Positions 27,201-37,490 of a stretch of 64,000 bases of DNA are shown here, piece by piece. Under the pieces are notes generated by a model. It was given only the letters and a program-made list of their open reading frames with translations, was not told where the DNA came from and searched no databases. Source of the DNA: Baylisascaris procyonis (taxonomy: Eukaryota; Nematoda; Chromadorea; Rhabditida; Ascarididae). The stretch lies in contig JAZARR010000082.1 in NCBI GenBank assembly GCA_037389465.1, positions 1,972,501-2,036,500 of the forward strand. The letters are read 5' to 3'. Position 1 is the stretch's first letter; the number at the start of each line of letters is the position of its first letter. The position numbers and the translations under genes were made by a program.

Positions 27201-29318
27201 CGATCGTTTTTTTTTTGAATTCATACAACAATAAGGTGATCAATGATATAAATGAAGCTAAAGCTACTGGTATATATATGCAAATGCAGAATGATGGCAG
27301 TTTGTATTTTTGTGCACAAAAAATTACGTCGCACATGAAAATATGCGTCAAGCACAAAAAAATAAAAAATAAAAAATAAAGCATCAACACATCTCTAAAG
27401 CGGATGCTACAATTCGATGTAAAAGCTTTTGCATCAATCATATCAGCAACTAATATGCCAAAAGACGACAGCTGACAATAATTGTTTGAGCTCAGTGATA
27501 GATCTAGGACGTCAATAACAAAAATGTCTGCTAAATACAAAACAAAAAGCATTGAAAGAATGAGAACGAAAATAATGAGTCAAAAACTTTATAAGATCTT
27601 TATTATTAGATTAAAAGCCTCAAACTTTTGCAAATTTAATCAAACTTTTTGAAAATTAGAATATTTTCAAAGTAATTTCGTCATAAGAGTGCTTAATTTG
27701 CATAATATGGAAATTTCGCTTCGTAGATATTGGCAAAAAAACATATTTATTCTTAATAGAAAATGTTTTTTTTTCCGAATTAATACTTAAAGAGATAAGT
27801 TAATGCTTTTATGATATTGGGACATCAAAATACACGCATAACTTCTGTATTTTTTTTTTTTTATTATACAGGGGCAATAATATTTCCACTGTAGAGATCA
27901 TAGAACTACTTTAGAGATTGAAGAAATTTTCAATTTTATTAATGCAAGAATTAATATTGGGGATTTATTTCAAAGAAAATAAATAAATAAATAAATAAAT
28001 AAATAAATGAATAAAATTTGCTCTTCTATTGTTTTCCGCGTTTTTTTCTGATTTTTATTTTTTAGCCTTTTTTTGATAAATTTTTCTGATAAATTTATTA
28101 TTTTTGATGAAATTTTAAACAGCAAATACAAATTAAAGAGCGCAAAAAAAAATCCCTAAACAAATAAGAATATAAAATTTTGAGTGAAATTAAAATATCT
28201 CAAAAGCAATCATTAAATGAATTAAATTTTGTGTGTTAGTTGCGATAAAATCTAGTTCTTACATTGTATATTTATGAGTCGAGCAAAGAATATTTAAGAT
28301 ACTGAAATAAACGTACCTGACATCCGTTCCTTTCTGTAACAACAGCACAATCGAGACCCGTACAAAGCATTGGTGGGCAATTATCAACTATCAGTTTGCC
28401 AAGATCGGCTATTACTGTATTTTGATTCCCTGAAATATTTGACCTCTCTTTCATTTATTTATTTCTTCAGACAAATTGTATACGGGTTGAATAGATAATC
28501 ATAACTTATATATCGTTTAAAGATACGATAAACGAATAAAACTAAGACTATAGCCGAATTATTTTTTATCGCAAATGTTGTGATTGTATCTAGAGATTGA
28601 CAATGCTTATTTGATTGTTCTCTGCCAATGCAGGAAGTTTTTTGTATGCAAATTTTCGACATATTCAGTGATGAGTCAAAGACGATATTTGCCACCGACT
28701 AATTAAATAGTAGTAGTCGGCAAATATGGACAAAAGTACGCACGTATTTTTTTCACAAAAAAAAAAGTTGAAATTAGAAAGTGGGAAAGAATTTCATCAG
28801 AAAAAAAAACTTCAACGGGACAGCATTCTCTCTTTTTGTTATGTTCTGCGATCGCTGACTAACAACTCAACATTGCAAATACACCAAAAATTGAAAAAAA
28901 AAAAATGATGGCCTTTTTTCTCTTACATTAATTGTCGATTATGAGACGAATTTCTGCATATATTAGACCCACAAGACACGACTATAGCACCTCAAAGTAT
29001 GCCATAGTGTTGAACGGGTCATAAATCATGGACTGAGGCTGAATCTTTAAAGCTCGTTTCAGTCGCATTATTGCATAAGCTAGAGATATTGATCCCAATT
29101 CAAAATATCAATAAACTTCAGAACAGTGTGAGGTGCAACTTTAACGGGTTAATGCATTCGTAGAAAAGGACCAGCTGTTGCCATCACGGACGCTCAATCT
29201 TATATTTGCACCAAAACTTTCACGCAAGAGAACTCAAGTGAATCGGCTTACTTTCCGCATAGATGATAGCTGCTAAGCAACTGACGGCTGCAGCTGCCAT
29301 CCAAAGCAAGCTGTTCAT
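18291..29318 (-). CDS. Secreted cysteine-rich protein: antistasin-like module plus divergent Kunitz-like domain
   Basis: Four exons on the minus strand: 29318-29252, 28429-28317, 23841-23695 and 18446-18291 (stop TAA), with fully consistent phases, giving 160 residues. Residues 1-21 are a signal peptide (MNSLLWMAAAAVSCLAAIIY). Residues 40-64 have the antistasin-type spacing C-x4-C-x4-C-x8-C-x2-C-x-C, with GC at 58-59. Residues 89-148 look like a Kunitz/BPTI domain: RWF at 105-107 in place of RYF/WYY, then C119, C127, C144 and C148 in the CEPYIF...C...ECELYC pattern. The second canonical Kunitz cysteine (expected near residue 103) is absent, and the C4-C5 spacing is longer than usual. Secreted proteins with these folds usually inhibit serine proteases; with this change the activity is doubtful. 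Introns of about 0.8, 4.5 and 5.2 kb make the gene 11 kb for 483 coding bases. The function is inferred from fold only. Confidence 0.85.
19246..19312 (-). repeat. Hairpin-rich element with Pol III-like A and B boxes (tRNA/SINE-like)
   Basis: Read on the minus strand, this GC-rich block has GGCGCT (19300-19295) able to pair with AGCGCC (19251-19246). Inside is a TGGCTT/AAGCCA hairpin (19285-19280 with 19270-19265), and a second perfect hairpin CGCCCT-aatg-AGGGCG spans 19312-19297. TGGTGAGTTGG (19293-19283) resembles a tRNA A box and GGAGTCCGATC (19264-19254) weakly resembles a B box. It is too short and lacks a proper T arm for a functional tRNA. It may be a SINE head or tRNA relic inside the last intron of the secreted-protein gene. 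Confidence 0.35.
24647..24696. repeat. Short tandem duplication in an intron
   Basis: The 24-base unit ATAAACTAAATAATTGAGAT plus AAAC occurs twice, separated by two bases. It is intronic and has no apparent function. Confidence 0.8.
25021..25035. repeat. Poly-C run followed by CA-rich sequence
   Basis: Fifteen consecutive C, then ACACACATACACATAC, in the long third intron of the secreted-protein gene. Confidence 0.9.
25950..25980. repeat. (CA)n microsatellite
   Basis: An imperfect CA tract (with one ATA interruption) within an intron of the secreted-protein gene. It is followed by further CACAACACA. Confidence 0.85.
27978..28013. repeat. (AAAT)n tetranucleotide tract
   Basis: About nine units of AAAT/AATA in the long intron of the secreted-protein gene. 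Such tails also end the CR1-like elements in this window, but no CR1-like sequence is recognisable upstream of this one. Confidence 0.8.
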
Positions 29319-29642
29319 TGTGTTGTCGGTGGTCTTAGTAGAAGACCTTGATCAGTCTCGAGGTCACGTCCAGCACAGCCTAAAGGCCGTTCACTTAGGA
29401 AGTTTGAGAGGATGGAAGAAGTCTCAGAAGAGCGTTTAGTAGATGATGGTGTGACGTGATGAAGACGGTAATGGGTTGATGATGGTGTGACAATAAAAGA
29501 GGCACACTGGTTTGGGGATCGTCAAAAGGAGGCGTCAGCGATCGTGGGACGCACTTTTCGCACTAAGCACCCCACCCGCGAACACGATGAGATTCCACAG
29601 AAACGAGTTCCACACTAGGATGCTCATCTAACGGCACGCGCA

Positions 29643-30059
29643 TTGTTTTTACACGTCTCTTATAGTCGTGTTGTTGCCAGTGGAAACTGCACGAAACCTT
29701 TTCAAGCATCACAATGTGCTGTCCACACAACTGCCCATCATCACACCTCCTCCCCTATTTCCCCTTCTTCATTTCTCCAATTTTTGCTCATATTTTGTAA
29801 TACTGTCTCGGCAGCATTCATCTTGCTAGCTCAAATTGTAAGAAATGCTGGCCTAGAGAGTAGACGAAGAATGGGAAGACAATTAAGAGGCTTTAGGTTG
29901 TTTAAAGCATTACAAACATCAAATGGCAGTCCATTCGTCTCTTGTCTCGCATGCAGAAGGAAAGGAGATAAATGTAGAAATCTGATTAATCTAAACTCTA
30001 AATGCTACTTCAACATCTTAAAGAACCCTATCGAAAGCTGCAGTCATTATCGTCTATGA
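29643..30059 (+). CDS. Hypothetical open frame, 138 codons
   Basis: The longest unassigned uninterrupted frame in the window. It begins 325 bases upstream of, and divergent from, the secreted-protein start. It is His/Ser-rich early (AHHHTSSPISPSSFLQ), has one hydrophobic stretch (FLLIFCNTVSAAFILLAQIV, possible membrane segment) and a basic second half. I recognise no family. It could be chance in a slightly less AT-rich stretch. Confidence 0.2.
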   Translation: MFLHVSYSRVVASGNCTKPFQASQCAVHTTAHHHTSSPISPSSFLQFLLIFCNTVSAAFILLAQIVRNAGLESRRRMGRQLRGFRLFKALQTSNGSPFVSCLACRRKGDKCRNLINLNSKCYFNILKNPIESCSHYRL

Positions 30060-32879
30060 AAAAGCCATCAAACAGAGATCTATTGATCATACACGCGAAT
30101 CTGAAATTGTTACTGCTTATGAAAAAACTAATGACTCTAATGTATCGATAACATTATCTAAAATTTTTTGTTTCAAGTCAGTTTTTATTAGAAACGTGCA
30201 AATCATACTGCACCGTCCCCAGTGGTTTCATTTATCGTTTAATAACTTAATAACACACCTGCATAACTTTGGGATCATGAATTCTTGCTCTGTGTTCTAA
30301 AAAAATTTATCTAGATTAGCCGGTTTGTGCAATAATAACTAATCGACAACGATCATCTCAGCTAATTACAGCGATCAGAAGTTCCCTTTGATGATCTTTC
30401 AGAATCATTGATGATCAGCGTTGCCATCTTCGTTCAAAATTTTTCCCAGTCCTCTTCAGCAATGTAATTGTAACAGCTCTGATCAATAGATAAGGCGCAT
30501 AGACAATCAAATGAAACGTTTTTCATTGTTCGAGGGCGGTCACATAACCCAAAGTACCACTAAAAGGGGAAATTTCAGCAATCGGAAATCTATACCGATA
30601 TCATCGTCTCATCCCGAATTTCACCTTTATTTTTCCGAAAAGGTTCTGAGGAAAGGAATTCTGGAGTGTATTTAAGGAGTTAAATAAGAAAGCATGAAAG
30701 GCTTGTCATATGCTATTACAGAGTGAAGCAAATCAGTAATTCAAGGCTTGCGTCATACGTATATTGCTTGAAAGAGAGGAATGTGAACGTTGTCATAGAT
30801 AAGAGAGGTATGAGGCACTCAAAGAAGTTTGCAGTATCATACACTACTTCAAAAAATTTCAAAATATTCTACTATTGTTAGCAACTGGTAAGGAGAGAAA
30901 AAATCTCAGGCAATATGCAATTCTCGTTCTCAAAGATGGTGAAAAATCTTTCACTGCTCATATGCCCAATCAGCGCCTATGAAACTTAAAATGAGCTTTC
31001 ATGTTATATCTATATTATAATTGTAAAAGCATACAAACTGGATGGATATAAAATTAAGTTGCTTTCGAAAATAAACAAACACTAAAAAAATTCTAAAAAC
31101 GTTTTCAACAAATTAATCAATATGGGAATTTTTTCTTTGTAACGCTAAATGGCAAAGATTTGTGGGAATGTAATTTTTAGAACAATTGCTCTTCACTACC
31201 GACATATCAAGGGCATGTCAGAGTACGTCGCGATCGATGGCATTTCCGAATACAACGACAATGAATCCTTGCCCCAAATTTGGGACAACTTGTTCTTAGA
31301 CTGCATTCGCAAATTGCGAACGTTAATTGCGTTTATATACGATGTGTCTTTGAAAAGCGCTCATTTTTTGCAGCATTCAACTTTACATCGTGTGATAACT
31401 TAATTAACTGCAAATTACTTAAGTTAATTTCGGGTATATGACCAAATTTTTTTATAGTTTCGACAGAAAGGGAAATAAATTATATGTTTGATATTCAGCA
31501 GTGATTCAGCTAGAAGATTTTTTTTTATTTAAAATTATATGAACGCTTTATTCTATTTAAGCAATACAGATTAAAATGTACTGAATATTTTCATTGATAT
31601 CGTTAACATAAAGATGTAGGAAATAAATTCAGAATAGCGGTTCCAAATTCAGTTTTAAGTTCATTGTGAAAGAGGGAGGGGGATAATGGCCTGTTTCAGT
31701 AAGTTACTTAGTAATTAGTGAAAAATTCCTTCACTATGTGAAAACATGGTGCTATCAAGTAATTAACTGTATTTACATATGATATATATCGAATAAAATT
31801 CAATTTTAATTTGAGAACGAATAAACAATTAGGTTATCGATAAAATTCATCGTGATAATCTGAGATCAGACAAAATCTACGTGCTAATTATCGTCGCTGC
31901 GTTATTTCTGTCCAATGAAATGACGTTGTCTATTGCATTTTATGCTTCCATTTTTTATACACTTATATTTGAAAGGGTAAATCTATATCGCAGAAGCGAT
32001 AAAGAACACTCGCTATAAACCACTTTGGACCTATCTACTAATCTACTGCAATGGACACGTCGAAGAGTTAACAAGAACTCAATGTCTAGCTTTGATAAAA
32101 GGTATAAGCCTTATTGGCGTTGTTTTTTGTGGTAGCGAGATTATCAAGCAACGATCTCACAAGCATTCATTGTAAACTTGAATTTTATGTTATAAAACTT
32201 AAATAGAGGAGTGGAAGAGATGTTGAGAGGTGCAACTGAGGGGAGGGCAACGTCATGATGAAACAGCAAGATTGGAATGAATATTTTGTAGGTATTTATT
32301 CGGCATCCCGAAAAGTATAGCAGCTTTGTAGACCTCGTGGATAATGTTACTGAATTGCTCGCACCACAGAAAAACACCGTCCAAACCAGGCGATTTTCAT
32401 CATATCTTTAGCGTTTAGCGGGAAAAAACACTTCCCATGAATTGGGCGCTACAAGCCGAGTCGAATAACGGTATATTATCAGTGCTTGAGGAATATCAAA
32501 TTCACCGCGTAAAACTTGTTACAAACCGTGATAGATATCTGATAGGTGGCGTAATCGGTGAGAATTTTGCAAACAAGAATTGAAGACAAGCTATACCGTA
32601 TGCATCTTAAAAATAACAGTGATAATCTCTCCTTATCAATAATCAGTTAGAATAATTCTTATGTTTTTTTATAGAAGAGAATGATTTGGCGGCTGAGGTT
32701 TCTTGCATATTGCAACAGACATTTCAGTTTTGTTGATACTCGTTTTGGTTCAGTTTTCAAGAAACTCAGTGACATGATTTCTTTAAGAACTAGACAACGT
32801 CCTATATAAAAAGCGCCATAAAAACAGTCCCTCACTATCGCTGAATATAATCTTACTACGATCACTTTTCGTTCATATC
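30060..32879. other. Intergenic; faint reverse-transcriptase trace
   Basis: Mostly featureless AT-rich DNA. On the minus strand near 32395-32290 a frame reads KSPGLDGVF followed by a broken sequence; this resembles the K-x-P-G-x-D-G motif of non-LTR reverse transcriptases and may be an eroded retroelement piece. No cellular gene is seen. Confidence 0.3.
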
Positions 32880-34215
32880 TCTAATCTTGGAAATTTGCGT
32901 TCTTCTCATCTTTGCTGAAGAAATCACTCGTCACCTCAGTAGAACTCCTCTTTTGCAGAGTTTCCGAGATGATCGTCAGAGGTACTACGACAAATCAGTT
33001 TGCTCGAAATTACCTTCCAAACTCCGCTCAGTCCCACTTCGTACCCATCGATCCACAATAACACAACTTTTTTTTTATTGTTTACGCGATTGGGTCCGAC
33101 TACAAGAGTTCAGAGTGGAATTGTATATATTGGTTGCACAAAGCTCTTTGATAAGGTCTGTGACGAAGAGTTGTTCTTGAAACTAGAAGGTATGGCGTCC
33201 TCGACTCTGTTGAGGTGGGTCAGAACATTTTTTTGTGAAATTTTCAAGTAAGGATTAGAGATCGTTGCTCCGCCCGACAGCCAACTCTTAGCGGTGTCTC
33301 ACAACGATGTGCCCTAGGTCGTATTATGCTCCTTGCATACAACAACGTCGTTTCTGATAATATTCTCACTAGTACTAGTCTTTTGCTGGTAGCCTCAAAA
33401 ATTCCATCCATTGCGTTCTCCTGCATATGACCACCACCTCCTGCAGAAGGACTTTGATCCACTCGCCAAATGGTCGAAATTATGTTATTCAAATGTTGCC
33501 CATGAAAAATGTCGTGTGATTCATATCAACTTCCAGCTTAAATGTTTTCTCAGACTGCAACGTGATGTTCTTTTTAATATAGATCGTGTTCTTGACTCTG
33601 ATATTATCGACTCTAAAATGCAGTAGAAGTTGCAGTGTTTCACTGTTGCCGAAAAGTGGTTGAAAATTGCCAGCTGTGTATCCTTCGCGATTTATAGCAC
33701 AGACTGAGCATTATCAGAAGAACTTCATCACTCACTGTTAACCCATCTTGGAATGCTGAACTCCTCTATGGCCTCCCGATATCAGAGTGCTTGAGTCTGT
33801 CAAGAAGCTATTCACCTATATTACGTCTCGCAGTTGATCATGGTCCCCAGCCACCAACTTGCGCTCTGGGTTGAAAATTTTAACTCGGAGTCACTGAAAT
33901 ATCGCAGCCTCCAGCTAGACTCAATCCTTTGCTTAAAATTATGCTCGGCCTTCTCAACGCTCGGCTCTCAGAAATATTTCAGTTTGCACCCCTTTGGTCG
34001 ACGTCAGCATCATCTTCAGCTGGCTGCATTCACTCCTTCAGCTTTTAAACTGCGACTGAGCCTTTCGACCTTCATACAATTGTCACTTTCATTCGCTGGA
34101 TGCCCACTCGCATAGTCTGTTGCTTTGCGGTCATTTTGCTTTTTCTTACTGTTTTTCCCAATCTTTTTCAATATTTTCCCTCTTCGGGACGTTGAAATAA
34201 ATAAATAAACAATTG
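32880..34215 (+). mobile_element. Degenerate CR1/jockey-like non-LTR retrotransposon, 3' half
   Basis: Reverse-transcriptase motifs are readable across shifting frames. CTKLFDKVCDEELFLKLEG corresponds to the family's D-x-x-KAFDxVxHxxLLxKL, followed by LLRWVRTFF. TLSGVSQRCALGRIMLLAYN corresponds to SGVPQGSVLGPLLFLxYIND. LLQKDFDPLAKWSKLCYSN and KCRVIHI correspond to the LQxDLxxLxxWSxxWxLxFNxxKCxVMHI region. The catalytic FADD motif is lost and several stops and frameshifts are present. The 3' end is CTTCGGGACGTTGAAATAAA followed by TAAA repeats, typical of CR1-like tails. The element is dead. Its left boundary is approximate; the copy is 5'-truncated. Confidence 0.85.
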
Positions 34216-34549
34216 TGGCAGGACAATATACTTCACAAAGTGTTTATAAATTCTATGCGATAACACATTACAGGATTTAAGATGCTTCACATAATTGCTC
34301 TTAGTGTAGCCAAATATTAATAGCTAAGGTGTAAAATTGCTAAACATGCGAGAGACAAGCAAGAATATTATCTCTATCGAATTGGTCCTCATGACGCTCT
34401 CTCAAGTCGCTCAGATGCACTCTTCTTCATTAATTCCACTCCCAAAGTGCCGCAACTATCGCTCACCTAACATTTTCACCATCGGATCAGTCCACCGAGT
34501 CTTTGATGGATCGCGTCTACGCTTCCATTAAGAGGTACTCAAAGAGTAA

Positions 34550-35900
34550 ACCTTTTTGTCAAGCTGTTGTCAATGACGTGCGTTACGTGCTCGATTCATT
34601 CACAGTTGTGGATATAGAGTTCCTGGCCTATGCTAGCAAATTTCGTACAAGATTGAACCTCTATAGAAGCAATATGATTGCGAAGGGGTACCTTACGTAT
34701 CCTGCGTTCCATTGCCCTTTGCATCGTAGCCAATTTTTCTTCATCATTTTCGTCGAGCAAAACTGCGCAATGCAACAACTGGACCGCTGTTCCCCTCGGT
34801 AGGTCTCATCGAAGGACTGCTTATTAGGTTTATCGCTTTCGCCTTCGAGCTTGGATAAATTTATTTAGATCCAATTTTATTGGAGTCTCTTTGGAGCTGC
34901 TCCAGTTTATCCCTTAGTTCTCTCATTCTATGGATGAAGACAACGCAGTCTCTGCAAAAAGTAGATATGATCACTGGCATATGATCAATAGAGATGCTTT
35001 TTCTCCAGTCTAGATAGCTGAAAATGGCCTCTATGGGCATTATGAAAAGTTTCTATGAAAATATATCGCTTTGATGTACTCCTTTGCGATTTTGTTCTAG
35101 TAATTTTTGTGGTGCAGTTGCTATTCAAATGCTGTAATAGTTAACAGATTCTTCGTTTAGGGCGGTAATTAGCGATTATCTTCAGCAACTGCGTTCGATC
35201 TTTAGGTATTTAATCGCCTCAGCAATGCCTTCTTCTGATCGATGAATGGGAAATAGAGAGTCGATTGGAAATTTTTGCATTTTTCTAGTAGTTATCGGAC
35301 TACCTGTAATGTGGTTGGCCGTTAAATACTCCTTGCGAAAACTTGCCTTGTTTTAACTTTTGAATGTGTCCACATCTTTGGTGACGCAATCCAGAATTAT
35401 TTACGTAAATGTGGAATGGCAACATGATTGGCCGATAGTTAGTGAGATCTTCAAAATCATCTTTCTTTTTAAGTAAAATTAGTTGTGCCATCTTTCATGC
35501 AGCAAGTTTTTTTTTCTGTAATATCAGCTAAAACGAGACGTTGATATCTCACAAAACATTCTTCTCTCAGCTTTCAGATGTTCGTAACAAAATGTCATCA
35601 TTTCTTGGACACCTATCCATCAAATTGTTGATTGCACTTCGTCGCACTGATTTCTGATATGAGCTCTCTGTCGACACGAATTTGGATCCTCGTAACTGCA
35701 CTTTTTGAAAAGTATAATTTCTTGTAAAACCTTCTATAGATTTCGACCACAACTGCATGGTCTCTTATGCTGGTATCAGTATCATCCTCAAAACGATGTT
35801 AGTAAGAAGTGGCTGATGCTGGCGTCTGCTTCCGCGTTCTTTACGTTAAAGTTATTCGTCGTCGCCTCTCTAAGCTTTTCTTTCACGTAACTTTCGTACT
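34550..35900 (-). mobile_element. Degenerate RTE-like non-LTR retrotransposon
   Basis: On the minus strand, LILLKKKDDFEDLTNYRPI (35470-35400 region) matches the RTE motif for reverse-transcriptase block (LI-KKGD--D--NYRPI-LL). Next come a QAGFRKGxST-like stretch (35350-35310) and FCRDCVVFIHRMRELRDKLE (34960-34900), which corresponds to FADDIVLIA-S--EL--ML. MQRAMERRIRKVPLRNHIAS (34730-34660) matches the C-terminal T-R-(S/A)MERR---V-LRDRI of RTE-1-type elements. Many stops and frame changes show it is inactive. RTE elements are common in nematode genomes. The upstream part (35567-35900) is assigned by continuity only. Confidence 0.8.
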
Positions 35901-36399
35901 CTTCTTTTGCTTTGTCTTGATATTTCTGGACTGCGAAGCTTCAGAACTGTTACACGGAGATAGGGAATGAAAAGAAATATGCCACTCACGAATTTCAAAA
36001 CGGACCATGTTCGAGGGACGTTTACGAGGCGATTCTGTTACACTAAGAATATAGCCAACACTACATCTGAAAAATATCTAACTTGTATCCAAGAGGCGGT
36101 TTGCATTAGAATGGGCGGAAAAGGGGACTAAGCGATTCGTGAGCTCTCAGATTTTAAGCATATCTGAGAGGTTCTATAGAGACAGGAAGAAGGAACAGAG
36201 TTAAAATATTCTGTTCTTTCTCCTGTCTTTAAATATATATAAAATTAAAATATCTAAAACATAACTATTTCGAGAATGGGAAATATAAAACAACATTGAA
36301 CAAGTGGCTGGGCAAACCCCTGACCGAGTAAGAACAAATGTCAGAAAACGTACACCAGTTTCTGTAGTAACAAACCATCGCTAGAAATTTTAGAAGAAT

Positions 36400-36425
36400 T
36401 GTGTGTGTGTATGTGTGTGTGTGTG
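36400..36425. repeat. (GT)n microsatellite
   Basis: A short GT tract with one A interruption between the RTE-like and the second CR1-like element. Confidence 0.85.
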
Positions 36426-36694
36426 AATTGTAATGTCACTACATTCTCATAGGTAATTTATCAGTCTATGAGAGCACAGCACGTTTGCCGACTTACTCCA
36501 CTCGTTCTACAGCGTAACCTCACATGACAGCCATTCGAGTGACATTTATCACTGTCGTCGAATACCTAACAGCGCTACGGAAAGGAAATACGCAAAAATG
36601 ATGATATGGCACCATCTATCTTTGCCTTGTTTTTTCAACTCAACGCCCATCTTCGATTATCTAGATCATTAGGCGCCTTTCATTTACTTATTTT

Positions 36695-37490
36695 TTTTTT
36701 TTTTATTTATTTCAACGTTCCGATCTGGGAAAACATACGAAACGTATATGAGCATGAGCAACAAGGTACAGCAAACGTTTAAAAAACTATAATCCTGTCG
36801 AATATATTTAATGCATAAGAGCGGTGATAGTGACTAAATTAAAATCATCCAAATTAGAATGCTAAAGGAATGGTTATATTAGTCATTTCGACAGGAAGCA
36901 CATTCCACGCTTGCAGTGTGGAAATGAGAACTCTGCATAAATTACTTGTGCTTCAGCATTTTTCGCAGAGATGAAACACCTGGCGACGTCAGTTTCATGG
37001 AGAGGCAAGCCGAAATATTTCTGAGAGCGTATTGTCGGGACAGAATTTTATCGCAAGGAATCAAGTCCAATTTGAGTCTGCAATATTCCAATGATTGTAG
37101 GTTAAAAGCTTTTAGCCTCGTTGCGGAATTTTAGTTGTTATGGACCACGATAGTGGTGCGGAAGCAATATGGTTGAAGCGTTTTTGGATATTCTCTAGCA
37201 ATTTGATATCAGAAACCAAATAATCGGATCATAGAGAAGTACAATATTTCTTGATTGGCAATGAGTGATGGAGGCCTTCTGATAATGCTCAATACACGTA
37301 TGCTATAAATCGCGAAGGATACATAGCTGGCAATTTTCAACCACTTTTCGGCAATAGTGAAACACCGCAACTTCTACTGAATTTTAGAGTCGATTGTAAC
37401 ACCAGGGTCAAGAAAATCATCTACATCAGAAAGAACCTCATCATAATCAAATACACAACTTTGCTTTGAACCGTCATGATCGGACACACA
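36695..37490 (-). mobile_element. Second CR1/jockey-like fragment, inverted relative to the first
   Basis: On the minus strand this copy ends in CGGAACGTTGAAATAAATAA with an A-rich tail, nearly the same 3' end as the element at 32880-34215. The stretch 37390-37280 aligns base for base with 33597-33720 apart from a handful of changes, including a shared CAGTAG stop in the DSK-x-Q reading. Further on, LLENIQKRFNHIASAPLSWS resembles the family's LLESVQKRFTRI segment. It is an incomplete, inactive copy of the same family. Confidence 0.82.
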
